Positions 53,114 to 63,705 of a DNA stretch of 64,000 nucleotides are shown piece after piece (position 1 is the first letter of the stretch; each line of letters opens with the position of its first letter). The stretch comes from Vanrija pseudolonga (taxonomy: Eukaryota > Basidiomycota > Tremellomycetes > Trichosporonales > Trichosporonaceae): the NCBI RefSeq assembly GCF_020906515.1, contig NC_085852.1:2852001-2916000 (forward strand), read 5' to 3'. A model generated the notes under the pieces. It searched no databases and had not been told where the DNA came from. It saw nothing but the letters and a program-made list of their open reading frames with translations. The position numbers and the translations under genes were made by a program.

Positions 53114-54464
53114 TCACACCGGCACCTCAGCCATGGCAGCAATACGGACCATGTGGCGCCGGCCCTCGACCCCCGCGAGGTCGGGCGTCGCAGTGTGCGC
53201 TACCACGCGGCTGGGGTTAGCACTGCCCGTACACCTACCCACTTGTCCCAGACCACGACGCTCCCGGGCTCCCAACGCGCCCGTATCTGATACTCGGACC
53301 CCTTGGCGACAATGTCCTGGAGGAAGGAAAGGATCCATGTCGACTCTTCGGCCTTGAGTCCGTGTATGGCCTGCACAAAGCCGTGGACGAAGAGCGCGCG
53401 GTCGCCTGTGGCGGGGTGCGTGCGGACTGAAGTCAGCTCTTGACGCGGCGCAACGCACTGAGTGGGTGGTGGCGCCTCACGGAGTTGAAGCGCGCAGGAC
53501 CTCCATTTTCACGCGAGTAGTGCAGCATGCTAGAGTTGTCGTGCAGTACCTGCAGCCCATCGAGACCGCGCTGAAGCTCGGGCGACAGCTGACATTAACA
53601 ACCACTTGGGAATGGCCACTCACGCGGTTGTACGCCTCCGTCAGGGACACAAACTGCGTGTCGCCCCCCACGTCAGGGTGCTCGAGGTTCCAGAAGAACG
53701 TGAGCCCGGCAGGCTGCACCTCGGAGCTGTGGTCGATGTGCCAGTTGATACTGGAGATCTTGTCCGAGTAGTCGAGGCTGACGACGGTGTTTTTGCTAGT
53801 TTGTCAGCGTGTCGTTTTGTGGTGCTCTCACGAAGTCGCTGCGTCCTTGGGATCTTGATACAGCACGTGAATCTGAGTCAGTCCTGCCATTTGTGAAGTC
53901 ATACCTCCGGAAAGCCTTCGGGGTACCCCATAGTCTGCGCATTAGGCGTACATCCGGCGTAAAGCGTTGGCCCCCACTCACAGGGTGGATGCGCAGCCGG
54001 CCAAAGTGGCGGACTGTGTCAACCTGTCGCTGTTTCCCAATATCCTAAGGTCAGATCACACACCCCACAACGGCACGCGCCTTCCAGTCCTGGTCGCGGA
54101 AGATGACGACCCCACGCCGGGCAACGAGGAGGGCGAGATCATCGAGCGCCGGCTTGTCGAGCTGCGAGAGCTGAATGCCCTGTCGTCAGGTTGAGCTTGA
54201 CTAGAGGGGCCGCACTCGTATCTCCTCCCCAATGTAAGGCGACACGGGTCGCCGGTGGGCGGTGTGGTCCGCCGGGAAGAGGTAGTTGTAATCATCCGTT
54301 GCGCGCGTCCCGGCGTCGGTGAAGGCCACCTCTTCCCAGTCTGGGAGGGTGTTGTATTCCCAGACGGGGAGGTAGTCGGGGTAGAGGGGCTGTGGGTGAG
54401 TGCTTGGACAACCCGACCATTCACCGCTCCCACGTACATCGTTGCTCTCGCTTGTGTTCGTCAT
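53114..54464 (-). CDS. TauD/TfdA-family Fe(II)/2-oxoglutarate dioxygenase
   Basis: Ten exons deduced (54464-54438, 54389-54216, 54179-54069, 54029-53982, 53934-53905, 53872-53832, 53795-53624, 53588-53481, 53436-53243, 53210-53114) sum to 1002 nt, 333 aa. Most introns are 32-50 nt. Family motifs: YIGEEIRGIQLSQL, GVVIFRDQDW, VDTVRHFGRLRIHP, INWHIDHS (the HxD iron ligands), FWNLEHPDVGGDTQFV, VRTHPATGDRALFV, and VVVWDNRVVAHTATPD with the distal His, then an Arg in EGRRHMVRI for 2-oxoglutarate. Such enzymes release sulfite from taurine or sulfonates, or hydroxylate other substrates. Joins of exons 3-4 and 8-9 are the least certain. Shares a promoter region with the Dal5-type permease, which may import its substrate (inference). 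Confidence 0.82.
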
Positions 54465-55159
54465 GATGCTGGAGGATGAAGGCGATTTTGAACCTGGACA
54501 CGCGGAGCCGTCCGACTTATGTCTCCCAACTTTGCGCCGGGCAAACCCTCTTGACATCGGACGGGAAGTCTCGAGCATTGTCAATGTCTTCAATTGGCAA
54601 GCTGAACATGCCTCACTGACGACAGCAGCCTTCAGCATGAGGTGCTACAGCACTCCTCATCCCACCACACTTGCACCGCAGAATACGATTGCCACATCGC
54701 CTTGATCTGCAATCTACCCGATCTCATCGATTGCCACATGGCCCGAGTCGCGACGCATCGAGGGCCGTTGTGATTCGCTGGCATGGCCCCTCGGGAGCCT
54801 GCTGACCTTAGCAGAAAACGGCCCGACCGTCGGTCATGGGAGGTAAGGTGCAGGGCGAGCACGTCATTTGCGGGGCTCCGTGGCGTCGGCGAGTGGGTTG
54901 CTCGGTGGAGGTAGTGGCAGGGCCATTACCGATGGATATCAACAGGATGCATATCTGACTTGCGTATCGGTGGTTCGTTCACTCGCCATTAAGATCGCGA
55001 TGGCGTTTGCGGGTGCTCTCGTGGTAGAGATGACTTGTTCGGCTGGAGTCAGCAGCAGGTCTCATGTCGCCATGATCGCGTCCGCCGACAACAACAGCTA
55101 CTTAAAACCCGACATGCCCACGGGCCACGAGTCGTCCTCACCAGGCCCTTGGTTTCACC
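54465..55159. promoter_or_regulatory. Divergent promoter of the TauD-type dioxygenase and the Dal5-type permease
   Basis: 695 nt between two starts pointing apart. It is noticeably less GC-rich than the rest. An ACTTAAAACC stretch at 55100-55109 lies ~55 nt before the permease ATG as a weak TATA candidate. GATCTGC/GATTGCC pieces are present but no clear GATA-factor pair. Confidence 0.45.
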
Positions 55160-57102
55160 ATGTCCAAGTCTGATATAGCAGAGAGCATGGCAAAGCGCAT
55201 TAAGGGCTGGGTACTCCTCAACAACCCCTCGTGGACCGACAATGAGCTTCATGAGAAGCGCCTGGTGCGAAAGCTCGACATCTTCTTCGCTTCATGTGAG
55301 CTATGCCACGCCTGACCTCGCTCACTGCCAGACCTCGCCGTGTCATCCGTAGTCAAGTACCTTGACCAAACCAACATTGGTAACGCTTACGGTAAGTGTG
55401 TACGCTGTTTCTGGGCAACTGACAGCAGTGTCTGGCATGCAAGGGGACGTGAGTATTCGGGCTCGCAAGTGTCGTGTCTTGCTGACAACCAGCTTGAACT
55501 ATTCGGCAACCAGTACAACTTTTTCACGACATACTTTAACATTGGGTACATTATCATGATCCCCATCTCGAACTTTGTTATAAACAGCGTTGTGCGGCCG
55601 AGTATCTGGCTTCCGACCCTCGAAAGTGAGTGTACCATGGGGCAAGTCTGATGATTGCAGTTGTCTGGGGAATTCTCACGGGTTGCCTTGCTGCTGTGCA
55701 TCACTACAAGGCTGTGTGTAGGTATCCGGTGCCATTCGTCGCTGAATCACTTCCAGATGGGCTAAGATTTCTCATCGGGTTCTTCGAAGGATGTGCAGTG
55801 AGTATATCTTGTGGAGTGTCGGCGCTGACCCGCGCCACAGTGGCCAGGAAGTGAGGTGGCGCCCCCTTGTAGTCCTCCACTAACGCAGTAGCGATGGTGC
55901 TCCTCCTCAGCTGGTATCTTCCTACCGAAGTAGGCAAGCGAATCGCAGTATACAACTGCGCCGCCTCCATCGGAGGCATCTTCTCTGGCGCGCTCCAGTC
56001 CGCGCTCTATCGCAATTTGTAAGTCATGTCCTCGACCGCACTAAACGACAGGAATGGTGTGGGCGGCCTGGAAGGCTGGCGCTGGCTCTTCGTCATGAAT
56101 GCCATCATCACTGTCACCGTCGGTCTGTGGGGGTTCCTCGCGATCCCGGATTACCCGGACCGCATCTCGCCCCTTGTCCGCCGGCTGTGGCTCAACGAAC
56201 AGGACGAGGCTACTGCGCTGCGTCGTGTGGGTCGAGAGGGTCCCAGGACGCCGGTTGGTTGGAAGTGGAACACGCTCACTAGCCTCGTCAAGCGCAAGGA
56301 GCTATGGGCTATCTATCTGGCATACACTGTTCTCGGGCAGGGGCAGAGCGGGTATGTCTACTTCAACTTATGGCTCAAGAGCCTCCTGAATCCCGACGGC
56401 ACAAAGCGGTACTCTGTTTACCAGCTCAACTACATCCCTATGGCGGGCAACGGAACCATGGTTGTGTCTTTGGCTATCAGTATGATCTTATCAGACCACT
56501 TTGGAACTCAGTGGCCAATCAGTAAGTGAGACCGAGAGCAATCCTGATGTCAGTCGCGGTCTGCAGCGCCTTTGGACTAATCTCATCTGCCATTCTGGTT
56601 GCGGTGAGTAACGTATCCAATGGGCTGCAGAACCTGATGAACTCAGTGGCATGTGCCTGATGGACTCATACTTGCCTCTTTCCTTGTTCAATACGCAGTG
56701 ACTCCCATCTCCTCCCTCCTCATCGTCCTCCTCGGCAGAGTCGCGGCCGACAGTGCCGAACACCGGTGGTTCATTGTCGCTGCTGGTGTCGTCACCATCA
56801 TGGCAATCAATGCAGGTATGCCGCTTAAGGTGTGGCCTGCTTCTCGTGAGTTGCACGCGGTAGACATCTGCTGACGGGACAGAAGCACCAAAGTACAAGA
56901 TAGGCTGGAGTGAGTGTGAAAAACGACAGTTGCACTGACGTCAGAATATGCCCTTGTCTTCTGGTGCCTTGGTCTCATTCCGCTTGCAGTCTGCGCATAC
57001 TTCGAACGGAAGCACGCCGCTGCCTCTGGGGAGCGTTCCAAGCTACAGGAGGCGGAGAGTCAAGAAGAAGATGCCGATTCAAACGCTGTCAAGTCAGGGT
57101 AG
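55160..57102 (+). CDS. MFS anion:cation symporter (Dal5/allantoate permease type)
   Basis: Thirteen exons (55160-55295, 55332-55391, 55429-55448, 55493-55625, 55661-55717, 55757-55797, 55841-55850, 55889-56018, 56052-56521, 56554-56603, 56647-56815, 56883-56909, 56945-57102) sum to 1461 nt, 486 aa. Exons 3 and 7 are microexons of 20 and 10 nt. Family marks: KRLVRKLDIFF before helix 1, YLDQTNIGNAY, the FGNQYNFFTTYFNIGYI segment, RFLIGFFEGCAWPG, SWYLPTEVGKRIAVY and WRWLFVMNAIITV. About 12 helices. Relatives import allantoate, ureidosuccinate, pantothenate, biotin precursors or tartrate; the exact substrate is open. Codons are less GC-biased than in most neighbours. Confidence 0.86.
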
Positions 57103-57216
57103 TCGGCGTACAGTGCGAGTGTCAAGGACCAAACTCCCATGATTGTAGCATTCAACATGCTATGATTTCAGCAGGGGGGGAATTATGAATGAGGGCACCG
57201 TGATGCTACGAATATA

Positions 57217-57525
57217 TCAGACCTCGACACTCTCGGCGAGCTTGGCCTGGAGTGCGAGGCGCTCGGCGAGATCGGTACGGTGCTTCTCCAACGCCTCCGA
57301 CTCGGGGGTATACCTCACCGCGAACAGCGTGCGTGCCCCCTCGCGTGGCCCCTCGTCATAAAAGTTGAGGGTGACGGTGCCGTCGGCGTTCTGCTCCACG
57401 CCGCGGTTGGCCCCCGCGTCCCCATAGTAGAACTTGCGGAGGACCGCGATGGCCTGCTTGACCGGCTCGATGGGCGGGGCCATGCCCTTCGCAGTGAGGG
57501 GGTTCTGGGCGTTGCAGGCGGACAT
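57217..57525 (-). CDS. Small hypothetical protein, 102 aa
   Basis: Single open frame ending at a TGA near 57217. From ATG 57525 it reads MSACNAQNPLTAKGMAPP, then VKQAIAVLRKFYYGDAGA, DGTVTLNFYDEGPREGARTL and a charged C-terminal helix (ALEKHRTDLAERLALQAKLAE). Codon use is strongly G/C at third positions, like real genes here, and the composition is protein-like, so I consider it genuine. No signal peptide or membrane segment; a helix-strand-helix small domain is likely. I do not recognise a family. Convergent with the Dal5-type gene, 114 nt between stops. An in-frame ATG at 57570 would add 15 residues. Confidence 0.6.
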   Translation of the reverse strand: MSACNAQNPLTAKGMAPPIEPVKQAIAVLRKFYYGDAGANRGVEQNADGTVTLNFYDEGPREGARTLFAVRYTPESEALEKHRTDLAERLALQAKLAESVEV

Positions 57526-59052
57526 TGGGGCTGTGGTCAGCTGATGTCGAGGAGAGCAAGCGACCCACATGGACCGTGCTGTACGTAGACACGACGGGCC
57601 GTTTCGCGCAACTCGCCGCTTTGCCTCGCCGCTTTAACGGGCCGATACGACATTGGCGGGCGACAACAGCGGAGGACTGTGCCCCGGTGGGCTTGTCGAA
57701 TGTGCAATCCGTCGGAGTAGTGAGACTCCATGGTGGTGAGGTATTAACACTCGCTCACGTGCTGGATTGGCGGCCGCCGTCCGTCCATAGAGAGCAGTGC
57801 TAATTGGCATCGATAACGCTACCAACACTAGTTAGTTCCTGGTGTGAGGTGCACCATGTGGACACTTTCGCTCCCAGCGCTGCGGCATGATACAACTCTT
57901 TTCACATGCGGCGCGCTGTCGAGCCTAGCCAAGACATTCCACCTAAGTTTAGACCGAGCCTCCGCTTGGCGCGCCGCCGTTGTCGTCGTGCGACGACGTG
58001 ACACCTCCACTCCACCAAGGCTCCACGAGGTCGCTGGTCCAAGTTGTGGCCCAAACCGCACCCGAGATATCGGTGGCGTGGCCCCATGGGTTGACTCTGA
58101 GGCACCAGCCTACGCGGGTTGGCAAGGCTCACAAGCAGTTCACCGGCGAGCATGCACAATGGCGGAACTCTTACGCGCCTGGTTTCGTGCTGGGAATGAG
58201 GAATGGATACGAGTGTACTTACAGTAGCAAGCGTAGCAGCACAGTTCTGCACGACAAACTACGGCTGGCAGGATGCACAGTACAGCCCAAAGGGTCCCGT
58301 GTTTGACCACCTCGGCATCCAACGGCCGTGTGGCAGCGGCTCCAGCAGCGCCGGGTCCGAGAGATAACCGCAGTTCGTCCCGATCCTGGCACGATCCGCC
58401 ACACCATCCAACACAAGAGCAACATGTTCACCATTCGCCAGGGATATTGGCCAACTTGGGGTTTCTGGACCCATCTGAGGACTGGGGCCGACACACATGG
58501 ACATGGTCTTAGCGTGGGCGGGGTCACCTAGCGGCGAACCTAGTCCGAGACGGCGCCGTCGCCGCACCCTGTCGTGACGGAGGCCGAGGTCCGAGGGCGG
58601 GCCGCTTGGTCCTATGGCCCCATTGAAGTCCGCTGCTCGTGTTGAGTCCACCCACACTCTAGTGCCTGATTTTGTACCGACCATCCCCGCAATGTGTCCC
58701 GCATGGGACATACTTGTGATGCGCGAGCGAGCGGTAGCGCAGTCGCCATCATTGCGGCGAGATCGGCATCCCTGGGATTCGAGGACCGGGAGTCACACTC
58801 TCCCTGGGGCCCTCATCTCTCTCCTTCCTCACAAGCATAACCAGGAACACTTCGGCTGTCGGAGAACCAAGGAAAGACCCAACGCCATGGAGAGTGAGAA
58901 TCGCTATCGCGACAGGCGAGTGGCGTAATCTCGTCTCATCACAGCTGGCGCATATCTGGCGACATTGCAATGTGTGATATGAGGATATAAAGGACTGTAG
59001 TTTGGGATTCCGGATCCGCTCCCCACCCTAAGTTGGTGCCACTTGTTCCACA
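57526..59052. promoter_or_regulatory. 1.5-kb upstream region of the first OPT gene
   Basis: Divergent spacer between the small hypothetical gene and the first OPT transporter. TATA box TATAAA at 58986-58991, 62 nt before the ATG. An 18-nt element with an AGATAAC core (58352-58369) is repeated upstream of the second OPT gene at 63154-63171. Open frames here show no family resemblance. Confidence 0.5.
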
Positions 59053-62000
59053 ATGGGCGTTTCCGACTATGAGAAGAAGGGCGTCGGCGAGTTGAAGGAG
59101 AAGAACGTGAGTGACGACGCTCGTGGCACTCGGTGCCACAGGGTCTTGAGGCCACCCTCCTGACACCACCAGGACTCCCTCGGCGATGTGCAAGTCCTCG
59201 CCCATCACGAGACGGGCGATGAGGCGATCGAAGATCTCGCCGAACACGGCGACGTTACCAAGAATGAGCTCATCGACCTCGAGGAGCGTCTCCAGACCAT
59301 GCCTCTCGACCGCACCGTCCGCGTAAGCGTCGCCTCGCTCTCGGATCCGGCGGCGTTATTTAACCACATCCCAGATCATTCGCCAGCTGTACAAGCTCAA
59401 CAAGAACAAGGACATTCAGAACTTTGACACCGAGACCCTGTACAAGATGGAAGACTTCCTCAAGGACGACGTGCTCAAGAACCCCGAGCAGCACCCGGAG
59501 CTCGTGCACGAGATGCGCCTCGAAGCCCTCCTGGCTACTGAGAACTCGCCATACTCGATTGTACGCGCCGTCGCCGACCCCACCGACGACAAGTCCATGC
59601 CGGCACTTACGATTAGGGTTTGGTTTATCGGCCTCATCTTCTCTGGAATCGGCGCCTTTGTGGACCAGCTCTTTTCCATCCGCCAGCCCGGTATTGGCAT
59701 CGGCTCCGACACTGCCCAGCTTGTGGCTTGTGAGTCTTCAATTCGCCGAGTCCGATTTGCTGCCATAGGCGCTAATCCTGTTCGTAGATCCCATCGGCAA
59801 GTTTTTCGAGAGGGTCCTGCCCGACTGGGGATTTACGCTTTTCGGCGTCCGGCACAGTCTTAACCCAGGCCCATTCAACCTCAAGGAGCACATGCTGATT
59901 ACCATCATGGCTAATTCCTCTTTTGGTTCCTCGTACTCGGCGGAGATCATCTTCACTCAGGCCATGCCGTTCTGGTTCGACCAGCAGTTTGCTCGAGGGT
60001 TTGGTTATCAGATTGTGAATACCCTCGCCGTCAACGTTGCTGGAATTGGTGAGTCGTCAGCGCCACGATCAGTCCTCGGGATGCACTAACGGGATTCGAT
60101 AAGGACTTGCTGGTCTCATTCGACGTTTCGTCGTGTTCCCCAGTTTTGCCATCCACCCCGGCATCCTTCCGACTCTCGCTTTGAACAAGGCGTTCCATGC
60201 CGACGACACCTACTCCGTCCCAGGTCCCTTCGGGCGCATTTACACCTGGAGCCGCATGAAGCTTTTCACCATCGCGTTTGCAGCCATGTTTGTGTGAGTC
60301 AATTCCGGAGAGGCAACATTGTGAGCCTTCTTAACGCTCGCAGTTGGTTCTGGTTCCCCAATTTTATCTGGGGCAGCCTCAGTGCCTTCAACTGGATGGC
60401 GTGGATTGCTCCGCACAACGTCAACTACAACATCTTTGTAAACATCAACTACAATGCCGGTCTCGGTCTCAACCCCTGGCCGACCTTTGACTGGAACCGT
60501 CTTGCATACAGTCCTTCCTTTCCCCTTTTCACGGCAGTCAACGACTTCATCGGTCTTGTGCTCGCGCTCATCATGACTGTGATCTTCTACTTCCGAAACG
60601 CATTTGAGACCAGCTACTTCCCGATTGTCTCCAACCGCACCTTTGACAACAGGGGCAAGAAGTACAACATCACCAAGATTCTGGACGACAAGCGCCTGTT
60701 CGATCCTGTCAAATACCAGACATACTCTGAGCCTTACATGTCCGCCGGCATGCTTGTCCAGTACTTCTTCTTTTTCGCCTGCTACAGCGCCGGTGAGTGA
60801 GGAGTGGGAGTTTCCCTCCTGTTTAGTGCTACGCTGATTGAATAGCCCTCACGTATACTGCCGTCTTCCACCGCCGTGAGATTGCCTATAGCTTCCGCTC
60901 CGCATACAAGGAGTTTAAGAAGATCTTCGTCAAGTCGATTGTCGAGGATGACGACGCAGATGACCTTGCCGAGGACAGCCACGCTCGAATTATGCGCAAC
61001 TACAAGGAGGTTCCAGAATGGTGGTACTTCATTGTCCTGTGTGCCGGGCTCGCCTTGGGCATGGCAGGTGTGGGAGCTTTCCCCACTGGCGTTACAATGG
61101 CTGTCGTCATCTTTGGAATCATTCTGGCCGCCATCTTCCTCATCCCTACGGGTTTGCTCTCTGCCGTTGCCTCCGTCGGTGTCAGTCTCAACGTCTTGGC
61201 AGAATTCATCGCCGGCGCCATGGTCCCTGGCAATGCTCTTTCCATGAACTTCTTCAAGATGTACGGCGTCATGACGGCATCTCAGGCCCTCGGCTTCGCC
61301 GGCGACCTGAAATTGGCTCACTACACCCACATCGACCAGCGGTACACTTTCATTACGCAAATTGTCGCAACCATCGTCTCCAGCTTCGTCCAGGCCGGCA
61401 TCTACAACTTCATGATGAGCTTCAAGGAGGTCTGCACGCCAGATGCAGCTTGGCACATGACGTGTCCCGGACGTTGGTTTAACTCGTGTCCCGCTATGGA
61501 AACTGACTTTGAACAGAAACCACGTTCTTCACTGCCGCGATTTTCTGGGGAAGTCTCGGGCCCAAGAGAGTGTTCGGTCTCCATGGCCGCTACAGGACTA
61601 TTCTGATCGGTTTCGCCGCTGGCTTCCTCATCGTCATCTGTATGTTTCTTCAGCGTCGTCATCGTCCACCGTGCTAAGCCCCACAGTCGCATGGGGCCTG
61701 AAGAAGCTTTTCCCCCGCAGCAAGCTTGTCCGCAACTTCCACCCTGTTGCTGTTGTCGGTGGTGCGCGTGACCTTGCGCCAGGCAACGCGTCCTTGTACA
61801 TTCCTGCCCTTTACATCGTGATCCTTTCTTGGGGATACGTCAAGAACCGTTACCTCGCCTTCTGGTCGCGGTACAACTATATCCTCATCACGGCGTTCAA
61901 CACCGCCATCGCCATTTCGGGTCTCATCATGTTCTTTGGCCTCGAAATTCCTGAGGTGGGGATCAACTGGTGGGGCAACGACTCGGACACTGCATGTGCC

Positions 62001-62075
62001 GGCCCAGCGGGGTGCCCTCGACTTCCGCTTCCCAAGAAGGGTTACATCGGTCCCGAGAAGGGTCACTTCAACTAA
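59053..62075 (+). CDS. OPT-family oligopeptide transporter (copy 1)
   Basis: Nine exons (59053-59106, 59173-59322, 59375-59729, 59788-60048, 60104-60293, 60344-60792, 60846-61472, 61517-61639, 61687-62075) sum to 2598 nt, 865 aa, normal for fungal OPTs. The acidic N-terminus is followed by VRAVADPTDD and helix 1 (TIRVWFIGLIFSGIGAFVDQ). The OPT signature NPGPFNLKEHMLI is intact. The second classical signature is altered: after GDLKLAHY comes THIDQR instead of a KIPPR-type motif. About 12-14 helices; the C-terminus ends KKGYIGPEKGHFN. Relatives import tetra- and pentapeptides, glutathione or siderophore-like peptides across the plasma membrane. Intron 7 uses a rare GTTGGT donor. The downstream paralog at 63706 matches it exon by exon. 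Confidence 0.9.
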
Positions 62076-63705
62076 GTGCCGGCACACCAAGATATGGCCT
62101 CACCTTCTTCCTTCTCTTCTAACTGAACTACCTTCTTCCCACGGGTGTCCAAAGTATTGTGAGGATCTAATATGAATCCAGAATGACGCGTACTCGATGC
62201 AGTAGGACCTTGAGGCTAGGTCAGGATACAAGATCGTTCCAGAAGTCTCCCCCAGTCCATCATCAAAAACAATCACGTGACATCAGGTCTGACTGAAGTC
62301 GTAAATTCCGTCGTCTCCCAGTTCTTCATGCCCAACAACACGGGATGGACAGGACCTGCTTTCGGATCATCTTCGATCGGCTTCTACGAAGCATCAGGTG
62401 AGTGAACTCGCACGGAACAAGAGTGGTGGGAAGTCAGTGCTGTTGCCTCGGCAGCTCACCGCGCCGGTGACGTCGCTTCGGTGAATTGTGGGGCACCAAC
62501 GGGCTTGGTGCGAGTTTGAACGCACCACCGAATCAACTTGTCTCTTCACATTCCCACATTCGTCAACCGACCGCAATCCTTCAACACTTTGCATTCCGCT
62601 CGCCCGTCTCTGACCCTTATCAAGGGGAGCTCGACAGCGATCATGTGGATCCTCGTGACCGGCCCCTCGCGGGGCCCGCAGACACACTGCGGCACACAAC
62701 TTGGAGACCACATCCCGTCAAACAATGGCGACTCCTTGCGCAACAGCACGCTAACGGGAGCTAACCCCAAACTTGTGCCTGCACCATGTGATGACTTGTG
62801 TCACCAGGTGCAAGTCGGCAAATAACATTCACTCATTCGACTGACTACATGCATACGACAGCCTAGACCACATGCATACGACGACTGACACGCACGATAA
62901 CGCGCATCCAACGATGATCACGCGATGCTTGCCAAGAGGCGAGAGAATGAAAATAGAAGCCAAGAGCAGCCGTGCCACGCGGTGCACAAGCCACCTCGAG
63001 CTCGAACACTGGCCACAACTGCGGGTCGAGAGCCAGCGTTACTGGCAGGCGGGGGCGGGCCCGCCTCCATCGGGTCAACTCCCATTCGCCGGACCCGCAC
63101 CCACATGGACCTGGAGCACATCAATACCTGGGCTGTGGACGCCGACCGGCACTCGGGTCCGAGAGATAACCCGCACAGACATTGCGCATTGTCAATCAAC
63201 CATGTACTCATCTCTCCCGTGATTGCCACAACTTGCGGCTTACGGCCGACAGAGACTAGTGGGAATGCACCCACGGAGCCTGCGGCACCCCGTGGCACTA
63301 GTCTTTCTGGCCATTCTCGGACTGCGCATCGTCGTGCTTATGGCTTCAAAGCACTCACCTCCTCGTCCTCGGACCACCAGGCTTCAGACCTGAGCTACTC
63401 ATTCGACAGCTCGTGCACCACATGGAGATCAAGGCACCGCTAGCGGGCGTGCTACCCAACTGCCGGATGGACCGTGGTACTTGCCTGGGGAGTCACGCCG
63501 ACTCCGCTGCAGCGGAGAACTGTAGCTCGCTATCACCTGCCCACGACAACAGGTGGCCAAAATAACCCGGCCCGACCGGGGGTCCGGCCCAAGTGGCACC
63601 GTCGCTGCAGGTTAGCCCATGATCTTGCGACATGGGGTCGCACTGTATAAATCCCTCAGTGTCAGTTGCCCACTAGCCTGTCAAGCCCTCGGCGATCACA
63701 CAAAG
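62076..63705. promoter_or_regulatory. 1.6-kb spacer and upstream region of the second OPT gene
   Basis: Contains TATA box TATAAA at 63646-63651, 55 nt before the ATG, and the repeated 18-nt AGATAAC element at 63154-63171. An exon-like piece at about 62288-62398 (TEVVNSVVSQFFMPNNTGW, then FGSSSIGFYEASG) is flanked by CAG and GTGAGT but has no recognisable partner exons. Confidence 0.5.
62288..62398 (+). pseudogene. Possible orphan exon or gene relic
   Basis: After an ATCAG acceptor-like site, 37 codons read LTEVVNSVVSQFFMPNNTGW and TGPAFGSSSIGFYEASG, and a perfect GTGAGT donor follows. The composition is protein-like and reminds me of secreted six-hairpin glycosidases, but I cannot place it in a family. 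No in-frame start precedes it and no matching exon follows within the spacer. It could be a decayed gene or chance. Confidence 0.3.
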
